Assembly (NCBI RefSeq): GCF_007829335.1
Contig: NZ_VIWO01000002.1
Location: 620,001-684,000 of the forward strand
DNA from: Chitinophaga polysaccharea
Lineage (GTDB): Bacteria > Bacteroidota > Bacteroidia > Chitinophagales > Chitinophagaceae
Direction of reading: 5' to 3'
DNA length: 64,000 nt
Positions within the stretch are counted from its first letter, which is position 1. Each line of letters starts with the position of its first letter. Position numbers and translations under genes: made by a program. The notes beneath the pieces were generated by a model. That model had not been told where the DNA came from, did not search any database, and worked only from the letters and a program-made list of their open reading frames with translations. Positions 18,337 to 28,049 of the stretch are shown piece after piece.

Positions 18337-19548
18337 ATGATTGAAGCAAAGGAAAAAATAAGTTTCGCTGAAAAAGCGCTTGAACAGGGACAAGGCATTC
18401 TTCGCTTAGCGCCTACCTGGGTACCCCGGTCGTTTTGTATACCCGGCCGCAGGATTAAATTGCACCCCGACGACTATTACGTGCTAGGGGGCGAACGTGG
18501 CGGCATAGATGAGCGTTGGCTGTCATCTACCACCCCGGCCAAGAACGGCCCGTTAACCGGCGAAAATGAAGGATTAAGCATGGTAGTATGGCAGGATGGT
18601 CAAAATACCCGGCAGTTCCTGTTGAAAGATGCCATCAGCGAATTAAAAGACCAGCTGATCGGAAAACGGTTATGGCATGAATATGGCGCCTGGCCCATGT
18701 ATTCCAAGTTCTTCGATAATATGGGACCACTGCCCCATCACATCCATCACAACGATGAAAAAGCGGCGCTGATAGGCCAGGCCGGTAAACCCGAAGCCTA
18801 CTATTTCCCTCCGCAGCTGAATAATCACGGGGGCGACTTCCCCTATACATTCATGGGTATTGCTCCAGGCACCAGCCGTGAACAGATCAAGGAATGCCTG
18901 ATGAACTTCACCAAAGGGGATAATAAAATTACCAACTACTCCCAGGCGTATCGCCTGGAGCCCGGCACCGGCTGGGATGTACCGCCGGGATTATTACACG
19001 CGCCCGGTAGCTTATGTACCTACGAACCACAAAAAGCGTCCGACGTATTTGCCATGTACCAGTCGCTCGTTAACGAAGCAATTGTGCCGGAAGTATTGCT
19101 CTGGAATGGCACGCCGCAGGAAAGCATCGGCGACTATGATGCGCTTATGGATGTTATTGACTGGGAACTGAATGTAGATCCCAATCAGTTTCAAAACCGT
19201 TTTATGCCGCCCAAACTGGCAGCTAACGGGGAAGGTTATACGGAAAATTGGGTATGTTATAAATCGGCCGCCTTCAGCGCCAAAGAGCTGACCATAGCGC
19301 CCGGCGCCACCGTGGTGATCAAAGACAGCGCGGCCTATGGCATGATCATGATGCAGGGACATGGCAAGATGGGCGTATGGGATATTGAAACGCCTTCCCT
19401 GATCCGTTATGGACAGCTGACCCATGATGAGTATTTCGTTAGCGAGGCGGCAGCAACGGCCGGGGTGAAAATTGTGAACACCTCCGCCACCGATCCTATT
19501 GTAATGCTGAAACATTTTGGTCCGGGTAATCCTGACCTGGTACTGTAA
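18337..19548 (+). CDS. Cupin protein resembling class I phosphomannose isomerase
   Basis: The 403-residue cytoplasmic protein has a cupin metal site of phosphomannose-isomerase style, [20 protein letters not shown], followed by KPEAYYFP. A second cupin-like half near the end includes [39 protein letters not shown] corresponds to the second metal-ligand segment of that fold. It probably isomerises an aldose/ketose or a keto-sugar derivative; mannose-6-phosphate as substrate is doubtful given the operon. It is tightly spaced between the DUF4432 and TIM-barrel genes. Confidence 0.65.
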   Translation: MIEAKEKISFAEKALEQGQGILRLAPTWVPRSFCIPGRRIKLHPDDYYVLGGERGGIDERWLSSTTPAKNGPLTGENEGLSMVVWQDGQNTRQFLLKDAISELKDQLIGKRLWHEYGAWPMYSKFFDNMGPLPHHIHHNDEKAALIGQAGKPEAYYFPPQLNNHGGDFPYTFMGIAPGTSREQIKECLMNFTKGDNKITNYSQAYRLEPGTGWDVPPGLLHAPGSLCTYEPQKASDVFAMYQSLVNEAIVPEVLLWNGTPQESIGDYDALMDVIDWELNVDPNQFQNRFMPPKLAANGEGYTENWVCYKSAAFSAKELTIAPGATVVIKDSAAYGMIMMQGHGKMGVWDIETPSLIRYGQLTHDEYFVSEAAATAGVKIVNTSATDPIVMLKHFGPGNPDLVL

Positions 19549-19568
19549 CTCACCCATTAAACACCCAC

Positions 19569-20612
19569 GTGATGAAGAATAACAACTTTCCAAAACTCCA
19601 CAATGCTACCTGGCCGGGTATTGTAGGAAAGGGCGATGGATCTGAACCCATCATCTCATTTGATACACTGCTGGAAATGACGGCTGCCGTGGAAGTAGAC
19701 GGCATCAAATTCGATGGCATCGACATCGGTTTATTTGATCCGCATGTACCGGTGGATAGCAGTGATGATGACCTGAAGCGGCTGCGCGACAAAGTAGCAT
19801 CCTATGGATTGGAGATAGGTAGCCTGGTAGCGCCGATCTGGCCTCCCACAGGAGGATCTGCCATGGGCAGCAAAGAAGACCGGGCCCGTTTTGTGGAGCA
19901 GGTGCGTAAAGCCTGCCGCGTTGGTCAACGGTTGCGGGAACTGGGTATCCGTCCGCATGGCATCGTACGCATTGATTCCGCTACTTCCCCCGAAAGCTGG
20001 GCTAAAGACCCCGCCGCCAATACCCAACTGATTGCCGCCACGTTCCGCGAAGCTTGTGATGTAGCAGCGGATTACGGCGAACGACTGGCGGCAGAAGGCG
20101 AAATCTGCTGGGGAGGTATGCATAGCTGGAGAGCCATGATAGATACCTTAGAAGCGGTGAATCGCCCTAATATTGGCTTCCAGGCCGACATGTCGCATAC
20201 CTTCCTGTATTTACTGGGATATAATAGTCCGGAAGACAGTATCCTGCCGGCGGATTTCGACTGGAAAGACCGGGAAACGCTGACGGCCGGCCTCCGGCAG
20301 TTAACCCAGGCATTACGCCCGTGGACCATTGATTTCCACGTCGCACAAAACGACGGTACCGTTCATGGCACCGGTTCCCACGACAAAACCGGCCGGCATT
20401 GCCTGGCCACCGATCCTAACGGCAAGCTGAACATCCCGGTGGATGCCGGCAATTGGCTGCGCGATGAACAGGGACAGCTGACCAGGGCTTTTCGTCATAT
20501 CTGCTGGGATGGCTGCATGTTTCCCAATGCCGTAATGACCCAGGCAAAAACCTGGCATGATATACTGGCGGCCATGATCGCTGTAAGAACGCAACATGGC
20601 TGGCAGGAATAG
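19569..20612 (+). CDS. TIM-barrel sugar phosphate isomerase/epimerase-like protein
   Basis: The 347-residue protein belongs to the xylose-isomerase-like TIM-barrel group. Visible are [59 protein letters not shown] (metal-ligand Asp/His), [14 protein letters not shown] and, near the end, [11 protein letters not shown]. No signal peptide is present. Proteins of this group often travel with Gfo/Idh/MocA oxidoreductases in keto-sugar and inositol pathways, as here, where the oxidoreductase follows after 28 bp. The exact substrate is unknown; conversion of a keto-sugar intermediate is the contextual inference. Confidence 0.78.
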   Translation: MMKNNNFPKLHNATWPGIVGKGDGSEPIISFDTLLEMTAAVEVDGIKFDGIDIGLFDPHVPVDSSDDDLKRLRDKVASYGLEIGSLVAPIWPPTGGSAMGSKEDRARFVEQVRKACRVGQRLRELGIRPHGIVRIDSATSPESWAKDPAANTQLIAATFREACDVAADYGERLAAEGEICWGGMHSWRAMIDTLEAVNRPNIGFQADMSHTFLYLLGYNSPEDSILPADFDWKDRETLTAGLRQLTQALRPWTIDFHVAQNDGTVHGTGSHDKTGRHCLATDPNGKLNIPVDAGNWLRDEQGQLTRAFRHICWDGCMFPNAVMTQAKTWHDILAAMIAVRTQHGWQE

Positions 20613-20640
20613 CTTTTCAATTACCTAACGAGAGATAACT

Positions 20641-21792
20641 ATGACAACAAAGAAAGCACTGAGGATAGGATTAATAGGATGCGGTTTTATGGGCCGGACA
20701 CATTCCAACGGATACCTGCGGGTAAAAAACTTCTTCCCTGAACTGGCTTACCAGCCGGTACTGAAAGCTGTATGCTCCCGTACCGAAAGTAAGGCCAGGG
20801 CCTTCGCCGAACAATGGGGCTATGAGTCGGTGGAAACAGACTGGAAAGCACTCATTGCCCGGGATGATATCGATGCAGTTGATATCTGTACTCCCAATGA
20901 TAAGCATGCAGAAATTGCCATCGCCGCAGCTGCCGCCGGTAAAATGATCCTTTGTGAGAAGCCGCTGGCCCGTACCCTCCGGGAATCGGCCGATATGGTA
21001 GCCGCGATAGAAAAAGCGAAAGTACCCAACACCGTATGGTATAACTATCGCCGGTTGCCCGCCGTAACGCTGGCCAAACAGATCATCGACTCGGGCAAGC
21101 TAGGGCGCATCTTTCACTACCGCGCCAACTTTTTACAAGATTGGACCATCAACGCCAATCTACCCCAGGGTGGTGAAGGGCTTTGGCGCATGGACGCAGA
21201 TGTAGCCGGGTCGGGTGTACTGGGCGACCTGCTCTCCCATTGCATCGACACTGCCTTGTGGCTCAATGGCAGCATCTCTACTGTGTCGGCCATGACAGAA
21301 ACCTTCGTCAAAGAACGCATGCACCAGCTTACCGGCAAGGTAGAAAAAGTAAATATCGATGATGCGTGCACCTTCATGTGCCGCTTCAGCAACGGTTCTT
21401 TAGGGCTATTTGAATCAACACGTTACGCACGCGGACATAAAGCTTTATATACATTTGAAATCAATGGTGAACATGCCTCTATCCGCTGGGATCTGCATGA
21501 CCTGAACCGCCTGGAATTCTTCGATAACGCCGACGCCTCTACGCTGAAAGGATGGAGATCTATCCATGTAACAGATGGAGATCAGCCTTATATGGATAAA
21601 TGGTGGGTGCCCGGACTGGGCATCGGCTACGAACATTCTTTTGTTCACCAGGTGGCCGACTTTCTTAAAAGCCTGGAAGATGGCAGCTCCTGCTCACCCA
21701 CCTTCCTCGAAGCATTTGAAACACAGAAAGTCTGCCAGGCCGTACTTGATTCTGCCGCTACCGGTATATGGAAAGACACCCATGCGGCGTAA
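20641..21792 (+). CDS. Gfo/Idh/MocA-family NAD(P)-dependent oxidoreductase
   Basis: The 383-residue protein opens with a Rossmann nucleotide site [18 protein letters not shown]. It has [19 protein letters not shown], the family motif CEKPLA near residue 105, and the C-terminal substrate domain with [19 protein letters not shown] supplying the catalytic His/Asp region. It lacks a Tat or Sec signal, so it works in the cytoplasm. Members oxidise or reduce sugars at C3 and related positions. With the DUF1080 lipoprotein next to it, a step that interconverts glycoside and 3-keto-glycoside, or reduces the freed 3-keto sugar, is likely. Confidence 0.88.
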   Translation: MTTKKALRIGLIGCGFMGRTHSNGYLRVKNFFPELAYQPVLKAVCSRTESKARAFAEQWGYESVETDWKALIARDDIDAVDICTPNDKHAEIAIAAAAAGKMILCEKPLARTLRESADMVAAIEKAKVPNTVWYNYRRLPAVTLAKQIIDSGKLGRIFHYRANFLQDWTINANLPQGGEGLWRMDADVAGSGVLGDLLSHCIDTALWLNGSISTVSAMTETFVKERMHQLTGKVEKVNIDDACTFMCRFSNGSLGLFESTRYARGHKALYTFEINGEHASIRWDLHDLNRLEFFDNADASTLKGWRSIHVTDGDQPYMDKWWVPGLGIGYEHSFVHQVADFLKSLEDGSSCSPTFLEAFETQKVCQAVLDSAATGIWKDTHAA

Positions 21793-21862
21793 CTAACAAT
21801 ACCGGGTAAACGAAACATATCTCAAAAGGAGATACGAAAAACAAACACTTAAAATATCAACT

Positions 21863-22624
21863 ATGCTGAAAAGATACAGCGCATTGTTTATGCCATTGGC
21901 CGCAGCAGTGCTGCTGACCTCCGCCAGCAGCTGTCAAACCGGCCACAGCATGGGCAACGACAGCGGCTTTGTTTCCATCTTCGATGGCAAAACATTAAAG
22001 GGCTGGGACGGCGACTCCATCCACTGGCGGGCTGAAAACGGCTGCCTCGTAGGAGAAGTAACTCCGCAAACCCTGCTCAAAACCAATACCTTCCTGGTCT
22101 GGAAAGGTGGGCAGCCAGCTAACTTCGAGCTAACCTGCGAATTCCGGATTACCGGCGGCGGCAACAGCGGCATCAACTACCGCAGCGTATGGGTCGACAA
22201 TGTGTCTCATGCCCTCAAAGGCTACCAGGCGGATATAGACGGCGCTAACCGGTATACCGGGCAAAACTATGAAGAACGCGGACGTACTACCCTGGCCTAT
22301 CGCGGACAGGTTACCACGATCCCCAAGCCGACCGTTTCTTTAGCGGAGGGCATAAAAAATAATGCCTGGACCGCCGCTATTGTGACTGGCTCCCTGGGCA
22401 GCAGCGATTCGCTGCAAACCCTTATCAAACATGAAGACTGGAACAGCTGTCACCTTGTTATAAAGGGCAACCGCCTTCAGCATTACATCAACGGCGTATT
22501 GATGAGCGATGTGACCGACAACGATAAAGTAAACGGCAAAGCCAAAGGACTGCTGGGTGTACAGGTACATGTAGGCCCACCAATGAAAGTAGAATACCGG
22601 AAAATTATGTTGAAGCGATTGTAG
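21863..22624 (+). CDS. DUF1080 lipoprotein, 3-keto-disaccharide hydrolase family
   Basis: The 253-residue protein has a lipoprotein signal (lipobox ASSC, Cys about 24). The DUF1080 jelly-roll follows: FVSIFDGKTLKGWDGDSIHW, NFELTCEFRITGGGNSGINY, GYQADIDGANRYTGQNYEER and the terminal LGVQVHVGPPMKVEYRKIML. Members of this family are known to cleave 3-keto-glycosides by hydrolysis or lyase action. The exported location means its keto substrate must be made outside the cytoplasm, which fits the cytochrome-linked dehydrogenase earlier in the operon. It is the last gene before a strong terminator. Confidence 0.88.
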   Translation: MLKRYSALFMPLAAAVLLTSASSCQTGHSMGNDSGFVSIFDGKTLKGWDGDSIHWRAENGCLVGEVTPQTLLKTNTFLVWKGGQPANFELTCEFRITGGGNSGINYRSVWVDNVSHALKGYQADIDGANRYTGQNYEERGRTTLAYRGQVTTIPKPTVSLAEGIKNNAWTAAIVTGSLGSSDSLQTLIKHEDWNSCHLVIKGNRLQHYINGVLMSDVTDNDKVNGKAKGLLGVQVHVGPPMKVEYRKIMLKRL

Positions 22625-22661
22625 AGAAGCAGAAAGCTTAAAGCTTTCTGCTTCTTTTATT
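22625..22661 (+). terminator. Terminator of the SusCD/keto-sugar operon
   Basis: Arms agaagcagaaagctt (22625-22639) and aagctttctgcttct (22641-22655) pair perfectly, and a T-rich tail follows. It starts one base after the stop codon of the DUF1080 gene. Confidence 0.85.
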
Positions 22662-22687
22662 ATATTAGCTCCATAAATCTGGAAACG

Positions 22688-23215
22688 ATGCAGCTATCTA
22701 TTGCCATAGACATGGACGAAACCATTGCCGATCCTATCAAAAAAGCCAGGGAATGGTATTACAGGGATTACGGAAAAACCTTTACCCCTGAAGAATTACA
22801 CGGCAAAACATTTACCGAAGCAGTACCGCCTGAACACAAAGACAAGATCAAGGAATACCTGAATACGCCAGGCTTCTTCCGCGACCTGGATGTCTTCCCT
22901 GATGCGAAGGAAGTACTGAAAGAACTTAACCAGAAATATAAGCTCTATATCGTATCTGCTGCCATGGAGTTTCCCGATTCCTTGCGGGACAAATACGACT
23001 GGCTACAAGAACATTTCCCTTTCCTCACCTGGAAACAATTCTGTCTTTGCGGCGATAAATCTATTGTACAAACAGACATCATGATCGATGACCTGATCCG
23101 TAACTTTACCTTTTTCAAAGGGAAGGCGTATCTCTATCATGGTCACCACAACGTACATATAGAAGGCTATGAGCGGATACTGAACTGGGAAGATGCGGCA
23201 AAAAAACTGCTATAG
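22688..23215 (+). CDS. 5'(3')-deoxyribonucleotidase-like HAD phosphatase
   Basis: This 175-residue cytoplasmic protein shows HAD motif I as IDMDETIADP (nucleophile D8, general acid D10). Motif II is YIVSAAMEFPDS, and MIDDLIRNF supplies the late acidic pair. The layout matches the NT5C-type 5'(3')-deoxyribonucleotidases that dephosphorylate deoxyribonucleotides. It begins 33 bp after the operon terminator and is a separate unit. Its 3' end is 3 bp from the convergent ABC ATPase gene. Confidence 0.88.
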   Translation: MQLSIAIDMDETIADPIKKAREWYYRDYGKTFTPEELHGKTFTEAVPPEHKDKIKEYLNTPGFFRDLDVFPDAKEVLKELNQKYKLYIVSAAMEFPDSLRDKYDWLQEHFPFLTWKQFCLCGDKSIVQTDIMIDDLIRNFTFFKGKAYLYHGHHNVHIEGYERILNWEDAAKKLL

Positions 23216-23218
23216 CAG

Positions 23219-23899
23219 CTACTGGCGGATCACCTTTCCATCTTCCATTTCGATGATACGATTAGTATTTTGAGCAAACTCCGTGTCATGTGTAACGACC
23301 AACAGCGTTTGGTGATATTGGGTGGCCAGTTCTTTAAAAATATCGAATACAATCTGCCCGTTTTTCTTGTCCAGGTTACCGGTAGGTTCATCTCCCATGA
23401 TGATAGCGGGATCGTTGATCAGGGCACGGGCTATCGCCACCCGCTGTTTTTGTCCGCCCGATAACTGGTTAGCGCCTTTTAGTGCCAGGTCGTCGATATA
23501 CAGCATTTTAAGCCGTTCCATGGCCCGGTGTTCTATTTCTTCGGCGGAATATTTATTGAGTTTAAGTCCCGGCAGCATCACATTCTTTAGTACGCTAAAT
23601 TCATTGAGCAGGTAGTGAAACTGGAATACGAAACCGATTTTTTCATTGCGTATACGCGCCAGCTGCTTCTCTTTCTGACCTGTTACGAGCTCCTGTTCTA
23701 TCCACAGCTCTCCTTCATAATCGGTATCCATTGTAGAAAGTACATAGAGTAGCGTGGATTTGCCACATCCCGACTTACCCACTACTGATACAAATTCTCC
23801 CTTGTTCACAGACAAGCTAAGATCGTTCAGCACCGGTACCGTTACCGGGTCGTGAAAGTATTTCTTGATATGTGTTGCCTGTAAAATTACTTCGCTCAT
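23219..23899 (-). CDS. LolD/MacB-type ABC transporter ATP-binding protein
   Basis: The 226-residue ATPase has Walker [10 protein letters not shown] (41-49), Q-loop FQFHYLLNE, signature LSGGQ (146-150), Walker [11 protein letters not shown] (165-174) and the H-loop histidine in VVTHDTEF. It belongs to the FtsE/LolD/MacB class. It is the third gene of a minus-strand operon after the adaptor and permease genes, with a 1-bp gap to the permease, and so forms one exporter with them. Substrate is unknown; lipoproteins, lipids and toxic compounds are known cargo of the class. Confidence 0.93.
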   Translation of the reverse strand: MSEVILQATHIKKYFHDPVTVPVLNDLSLSVNKGEFVSVVGKSGCGKSTLLYVLSTMDTDYEGELWIEQELVTGQKEKQLARIRNEKIGFVFQFHYLLNEFSVLKNVMLPGLKLNKYSAEEIEHRAMERLKMLYIDDLALKGANQLSGGQKQRVAIARALINDPAIIMGDEPTGNLDKKNGQIVFDIFKELATQYHQTLLVVTHDTEFAQNTNRIIEMEDGKVIRQ

Positions 23900-23900
23900 C

Positions 23901-25160
23901 TTATTTACCTCTTATAATCACCACCGGATCCACCTTGCTGGCCTTTCTTGCGGGAAAGAATCCTGCCAGGTAGGTAGTGACCAATGAAAATACCGTTGCT
24001 ATCACATAAAATACCGGGTTATAATTCACCGGAAACGTTGATATAGTGGGCAATGCAGCCGTTTTAAACGGAATATGATTGATCACCACTGATAAGATAT
24101 ACCCCATTATCAATCCTACAGATCCTCCTGCCAGTCCTATGCTCAGGGCAATTACGATAAAGATCCGGTTTACATCGGCGCCGGAGAAGCCCGTCGCCTT
24201 CATGATGGCAATCGCATCCATCTTTTCGTAGATCATCATGTTCAGGATATTGTAAATCCCGAAGCCGGCCACAATCAACAGCGTAATACCTACCGAGTAA
24301 GAAATCAGGGTACGAATAAAGCTCCCGGTTTCAAACTGCGAGTTAGCGGTTTGGATATCCTCCGTATCGGCCTGGAACAGGCCCCCATATTCCCTGGCCA
24401 CAGCCGGCGCCCCATTCAGGTCATGCAGTTTTATCTGTATATCGGTGAGATAATTATTGGGCTTGCCTAATAATTTCTGGGCCGTATTGATAGAAGTATA
24501 GCATTGTACTTTGTCAAAGTCCTGTAGCCCTGACTGAAAATAACCCACTACTTTCAAGGGCATCGTTTCTCCCTGGGAAGTAGTTACCTGTACCACATCT
24601 CCCAATTCTGCCAGTAGCTTTTCCGCTACCCCTTTTCCTAAAATGATGCTGTTGGGTACATTTTTCAGGTCAATGGCATTTCCGGCTACGATATAGTCGT
24701 TGAAGTGAAACAGGCTGCTCTCCGCCTGTACATCGATACCATTCACTACGCCGGTGATATCGATAGTGCCGGCATTAAAAAAAACGGGGGCCACAATTTT
24801 AGGCGCTACGCCCAGTACACGGCCATCGTGATGCAACAGATCGAGGATGGCGGCGCTATTGTATATTTCCAGGCGTCCGCTGGCCGATTTAACGGAGTGA
24901 ATAAAGTTATGCGCAGACTTATTTTCGGGCGCCAGTGTCACCGGCTGACGTTTGGTGGGTTTGGTGTCGTTGTAGATGCGCACATGCGGCGTCCGGTTGA
25001 GAATCAGGCCATCGAGCAGGCCATTGAGCCCGGTCATGAAACTGAGCAGCGCAATAAACATGGTGATGCTGAAGGTAACGCCGATGGCAGCCACCAGTGT
25101 TTGCCGCCAGCGGGCTTTCAGCAATGAAATGGCGATATTGACAATTAATCTGTAGTTCAT
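23901..25160 (-). CDS. FtsX/LolC-type ABC transporter permease
   Basis: The 419-residue protein has the four-helix FtsX layout: one helix near residues 18-45 (RQTLVAAIGVTFSITMFIALLSF), a large periplasmic domain to about 280, then three helices (ISYSVGITLLIVAGFGIYNIL, FIVIALSIGLAGGSVGLIMGY, PVFYVIATVFSLVTTYLAGFF). The C-terminus reads PARKASKVDPVVIIRGK, a typical ending for LolC/E and MacB permeases. Its start codon overlaps the end of the adaptor gene by 4 bp, and the ATPase gene follows after 1 bp. Confidence 0.92.
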   Translation of the reverse strand: MNYRLIVNIAISLLKARWRQTLVAAIGVTFSITMFIALLSFMTGLNGLLDGLILNRTPHVRIYNDTKPTKRQPVTLAPENKSAHNFIHSVKSASGRLEIYNSAAILDLLHHDGRVLGVAPKIVAPVFFNAGTIDITGVVNGIDVQAESSLFHFNDYIVAGNAIDLKNVPNSIILGKGVAEKLLAELGDVVQVTTSQGETMPLKVVGYFQSGLQDFDKVQCYTSINTAQKLLGKPNNYLTDIQIKLHDLNGAPAVAREYGGLFQADTEDIQTANSQFETGSFIRTLISYSVGITLLIVAGFGIYNILNMMIYEKMDAIAIMKATGFSGADVNRIFIVIALSIGLAGGSVGLIMGYILSVVINHIPFKTAALPTISTFPVNYNPVFYVIATVFSLVTTYLAGFFPARKASKVDPVVIIRGK

Positions 25161-26236
25161 GGCGCCGGCTTAATGATCACATCGTTGGCGGTGAGCCCGC
25201 TCACAATTTCAACCTGCTGGTAATCTTTCACGCCCGTTACCACTTTCTTCCTTTCTTTATTTTCCAGCATTACTTCATCTTCCCCCAGTAAATAATTTCG
25301 GGGGATGGTTAACGCATGTTCTTTCGTTTGTATTTCGATATTGGCCTCGAGGGTGAGATTGGGATATACTACTGGTGGCGCCGTGGTGAAGTGTGCATCT
25401 ACAGTAAAGGACCTGGATTTTTCGTTCATCATCGGGTAGATCTTTTCTACTACGGCCTCAAATACTTTTCCCCGGTAGCTATCCAGCGTTACATACACTT
25501 TTTGTCCCAGGCGGATGCGGGCAATATCATATTCGTCGGCTTGTAGCTCCAGGTAATAATTCCCGGCGTCGCCAATCACTGCAATGGGGCTTTGGGTAGT
25601 CACCATTTCTCCATTTTTTGGGGCGATGCTGTATACCTTCCCGTCAATATCGCTTCTGACGATATAATCATCGTTCTGGGTATGGCTGATTTCCAGGTTT
25701 TTTCCCGACTGCTTCGCGGCGAAATTAAGTTGCTTTTGCAGGTCGTTGTATTTGAATATGGCTACATCATAGGCCGTCACGGAATTTTTATAGGCCAGCT
25801 CCGCCTGTTCCAGTTGCTGCTGGCTGCCTATGCGTTGTTCCCATAGCCTGCGCTGGCGGCTCAGGGTGAGGGAGTCATTGTTGAGCTTTATACGGGCCAG
25901 GTCTATATTTACGCGGAGTTCATTTAATTTATCGGCGTTGGCTTTTACCGAGTTGTAGTCGGCCGCGATGGCAGCGTTTTCGGTATTGAGCTTTGCGGTT
26001 TCATTGCGGATGATGATGATCGGGGCGCCTTTCCTGACGGTATCTCCTTCGGTGACAGGAATGCTGACGATCAGTCCATTTACCCTTGAAAACACCTGGT
26101 ATTGGCGCCGGGCTTTGATGATACCGGAAGCGTATACCGATTCCGTGATTTTTCCTACCGATGGTTGTGTCTTTTCCCATTTGCCTTTACAGGAAGCCAG
26201 GAGGAAAAGCACCGCTAATAATTGGATCGTCCTCAT
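25157..26236 (-). CDS. HlyD/MacA-family periplasmic adaptor lipoprotein
   Basis: The 359-residue protein has a lipoprotein signal with lipobox LASC (Cys 16). It then has the adaptor order of barrel-sandwich/biotinyl-like half (VNGLIVSIPVTEGDTVRKGAPII), a long alpha-helical hairpin (about 85-165), the second lipoyl half (IDGKVYSIAPKNGEMV) and a membrane-proximal domain (about 215-355). It is the first gene of the exporter operon and probably bridges the FtsX-type permease to an outer-membrane channel encoded elsewhere. Confidence 0.9.
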   Translation of the reverse strand: MRTIQLLAVLFLLASCKGKWEKTQPSVGKITESVYASGIIKARRQYQVFSRVNGLIVSIPVTEGDTVRKGAPIIIIRNETAKLNTENAAIAADYNSVKANADKLNELRVNIDLARIKLNNDSLTLSRQRRLWEQRIGSQQQLEQAELAYKNSVTAYDVAIFKYNDLQKQLNFAAKQSGKNLEISHTQNDDYIVRSDIDGKVYSIAPKNGEMVTTQSPIAVIGDAGNYYLELQADEYDIARIRLGQKVYVTLDSYRGKVFEAVVEKIYPMMNEKSRSFTVDAHFTTAPPVVYPNLTLEANIEIQTKEHALTIPRNYLLGEDEVMLENKERKKVVTGVKDYQQVEIVSGLTANDVIIKPAP

Positions 26237-26369
26237 GTAACATATTTTTCCTGCCGGAAAATAACGGACAGTGCTTCGTTTGTGCTTTATACGGTATCAA
26301 ATGTACGGCTTTCCGGGCGATGGCGGGGGCTAAAAATTTGTATCTTTAATTATCGTAATCTCCACCGCT

Positions 26370-26918
26370 ATGGGAAAATTCTTTGATGATATCAATCCGC
26401 AGCACCAGGCATTCATTTCCGCCCAGAAAATGTTTTTTGTTGCCACTGCACCGCTCAGCCAGGAAGGGCATATAAATCAATCGCCTAAGGGACTGGACAG
26501 CTTCCGGGTATTGTCGCCTTCCCGGGTGGCTTACCTGGATATTGTAGGCAGCGGCAATGAAACCTCCGCCCACCTGGTAGAAAATGGCCGCATCACTTTT
26601 ATGTTTTGTGCCTTTGATGGTCCTCCCAATATACTGCGTTTATACGGCCACGGCTATACGGTATTACCCGGCGCCCCGGAATGGCTGGAACTGTCGGCCC
26701 ATTTTTCCCTGCTGCCGGCTACCCGGCAAATTATTGTGGCCGACATTCATAAAGTGCAAACCTCCTGTGGTTTTGGCGTACCGCTGTATACCTACACCGG
26801 AGAAAGGGACCATGCCGCTAAATGGGCTGCCAGCAAAGGCCCCGAGGGACTGGAGCGCTATAAAGCCGAAAAGAACCGCTTCAGTCTCGATGGGTTACCC
26901 ACCGCACTGGGAAAATAA
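26370..26918 (+). CDS. Pyridoxamine 5'-phosphate oxidase-family protein
   Basis: This 182-residue protein has the split-barrel FMN-binding pattern: FISAQKMFFVATAPLSQEGH, INQSPKGLDSFRVLSPSRVAYLD, GSGNETSAHLVENGRITFMFC and NILRLYGHGYTV. The C-terminal part YTGERDHAAKWAASKGPEGLERYK is typical of one uncharacterised branch. It is cytoplasmic, monocistronic and flanked by short intergenic gaps. A flavin-linked reductase or heme-related role is possible; a true pyridoxine biosynthesis role is not implied. Confidence 0.83.
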   Translation: MGKFFDDINPQHQAFISAQKMFFVATAPLSQEGHINQSPKGLDSFRVLSPSRVAYLDIVGSGNETSAHLVENGRITFMFCAFDGPPNILRLYGHGYTVLPGAPEWLELSAHFSLLPATRQIIVADIHKVQTSCGFGVPLYTYTGERDHAAKWAASKGPEGLERYKAEKNRFSLDGLPTALGK

Positions 26919-27024
26919 AAACCACTAAGAAATATACTCCCTTAAATGATGAGAAGGGTATCCGTTGATACCCCTGTTCTCCCCTGCCTGATGACCAATT
27001 GTTTTATGAAAGGCTAAAATAAAT

Positions 27025-27055
27025 TTTGATATATGTAGTCAACTACGTAGTTTTA
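27025..27055 (+). promoter_or_regulatory. Promoter with overlapping palindromic MarR-type operator
   Basis: A -33 TTTG (27025-27028) and a -7-like TAGTTTTA (27048-27055) are spaced by 19 bp. Between and over them lie gtagt-ca-actac (27035-27046) and the perfect 12-bp palindrome aactacgtagtt (27041-27052). The palindromes cover the promoter core ahead of a GNAT-MarR gene pair, which fits autorepression by the MarR protein. The -7 box is one base off TAnnTTTG. Confidence 0.55.
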
Positions 27056-27073
27056 TACTATAATTACGGAAAC

Positions 27074-27577
27074 ATGAGTACAGCACCCATCATCAGGATG
27101 ATCGACAATCGCTTCAGCCAGCGGGCCATTGAGCTTATCCTGCCTATTCAGCAGCAGGAGTTTAACATCCCCGTTACCCTGGAAGACCAGCCGGACCTGC
27201 TGGATATTGACACCTGCTATCATCGTACCGGCGGCGGATTCTGGGGAGCCATACAGGGAGAAGCGCTGGTAGGCACCATTGCGCTTATTGCCATTGGTCA
27301 CCAGGCCGGGGCTATCCGCAAGATGTTTGTGAAAAAAGAGTTCCGGGGGAAAGAGCCGGGCATTGCCCAACACTTGCTGGAATGCCTTATAGCGCATAGC
27401 CGCCAACAGGGCATACAGGACCTTTACCTCGGCACCGTCAATAAACTGGAAGCCGCCATGCGTTTCTATGAGCGCAATCATTTCAAAAGGATTCCTAAAA
27501 CGGATTTACCTTCGTATTTTCCGGTGATGCCTGCGGATAACGTATTCTATCACTTACACCTGGATAATGAAGGCTAA
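27074..27577 (+). CDS. GNAT-family N-acetyltransferase (1)
   Basis: The start at 27074 (MSTAPIIRMIDN) is chosen because the upstream 16 codons overlap the palindromic promoter. The 167-residue protein has GNAT motif A as AIRKMFVKKEFRGKEPGIAQHLL and motif B as YLGTVNKLEAAMRFYERNHFKRI. It uses acetyl-CoA to acetylate an unknown small molecule or protein. Its TAA overlaps by one base the ATG of the MarR gene, so the two are translationally coupled. The pairing suggests a response to a compound sensed by the MarR protein. Confidence 0.85.
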   Translation: MSTAPIIRMIDNRFSQRAIELILPIQQQEFNIPVTLEDQPDLLDIDTCYHRTGGGFWGAIQGEALVGTIALIAIGHQAGAIRKMFVKKEFRGKEPGIAQHLLECLIAHSRQQGIQDLYLGTVNKLEAAMRFYERNHFKRIPKTDLPSYFPVMPADNVFYHLHLDNEG

Positions 27578-28047
27578 TGAGCAATTTAATTGAAGCATCC
27601 GGCATATTGGCAATTGCCACGCGGCTGCAGCGACTCAGCGACCAGCTGCGCAAAGAGGGGCAATTGATTTACAAGGCCCATGGGATTGATTTTGAGCCGA
27701 AGTGGTTCCCGGTGGTGTATACCCTCCACCAAAAGCCGGTATTGAGCGTAGTAGAAATAGCCGCAGAAATAGGCTATTCTCATCCATCTACCATCAGCTT
27801 ACTAAAAGAACTGGAAAAGCAAAAGCTGGTCCGCTCTAAAAAAGACAAGACCGACGAGCGGAAACGGCTCATCCTGCTTACAGATAAAGGGAAGGACCTG
27901 GTAATCCAAATGCAGCCGGTGTGGAAAAAGATGTCGGCTGCCCTGGCGTCACTCACAAACACTCCCCATAACCTCATGAAGGCCATCGAAGAAGTAGAAG
28001 CCAATATAAAAGTGCAGAGCTTTTTTGAAAGGGAACAACAACAATAG
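27577..28047 (+). CDS. MarR-family transcriptional regulator
   Basis: This 156-residue protein shows the MarR winged helix in KPVLSVVEIAAEIGYSHPST, ISLLKELEKQKLVRSKKDKT and DERKRLILLTDKGKDLV. Helices at both ends serve for dimer formation. It is coupled to the GNAT gene upstream and is the likely ligand of the palindromes at 27035-27052. It ends 2 bp before the convergent hypothetical gene. Confidence 0.9.
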   Translation: MSNLIEASGILAIATRLQRLSDQLRKEGQLIYKAHGIDFEPKWFPVVYTLHQKPVLSVVEIAAEIGYSHPSTISLLKELEKQKLVRSKKDKTDERKRLILLTDKGKDLVIQMQPVWKKMSAALASLTNTPHNLMKAIEEVEANIKVQSFFEREQQQ

Positions 28048-28049
28048 GC

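Noticed and set aside
19012..19593. A 193-codon minus-strand open frame across the cupin and TIM-barrel genes
   Set aside because: It lies antisense to a coherent operon and shows no family features.
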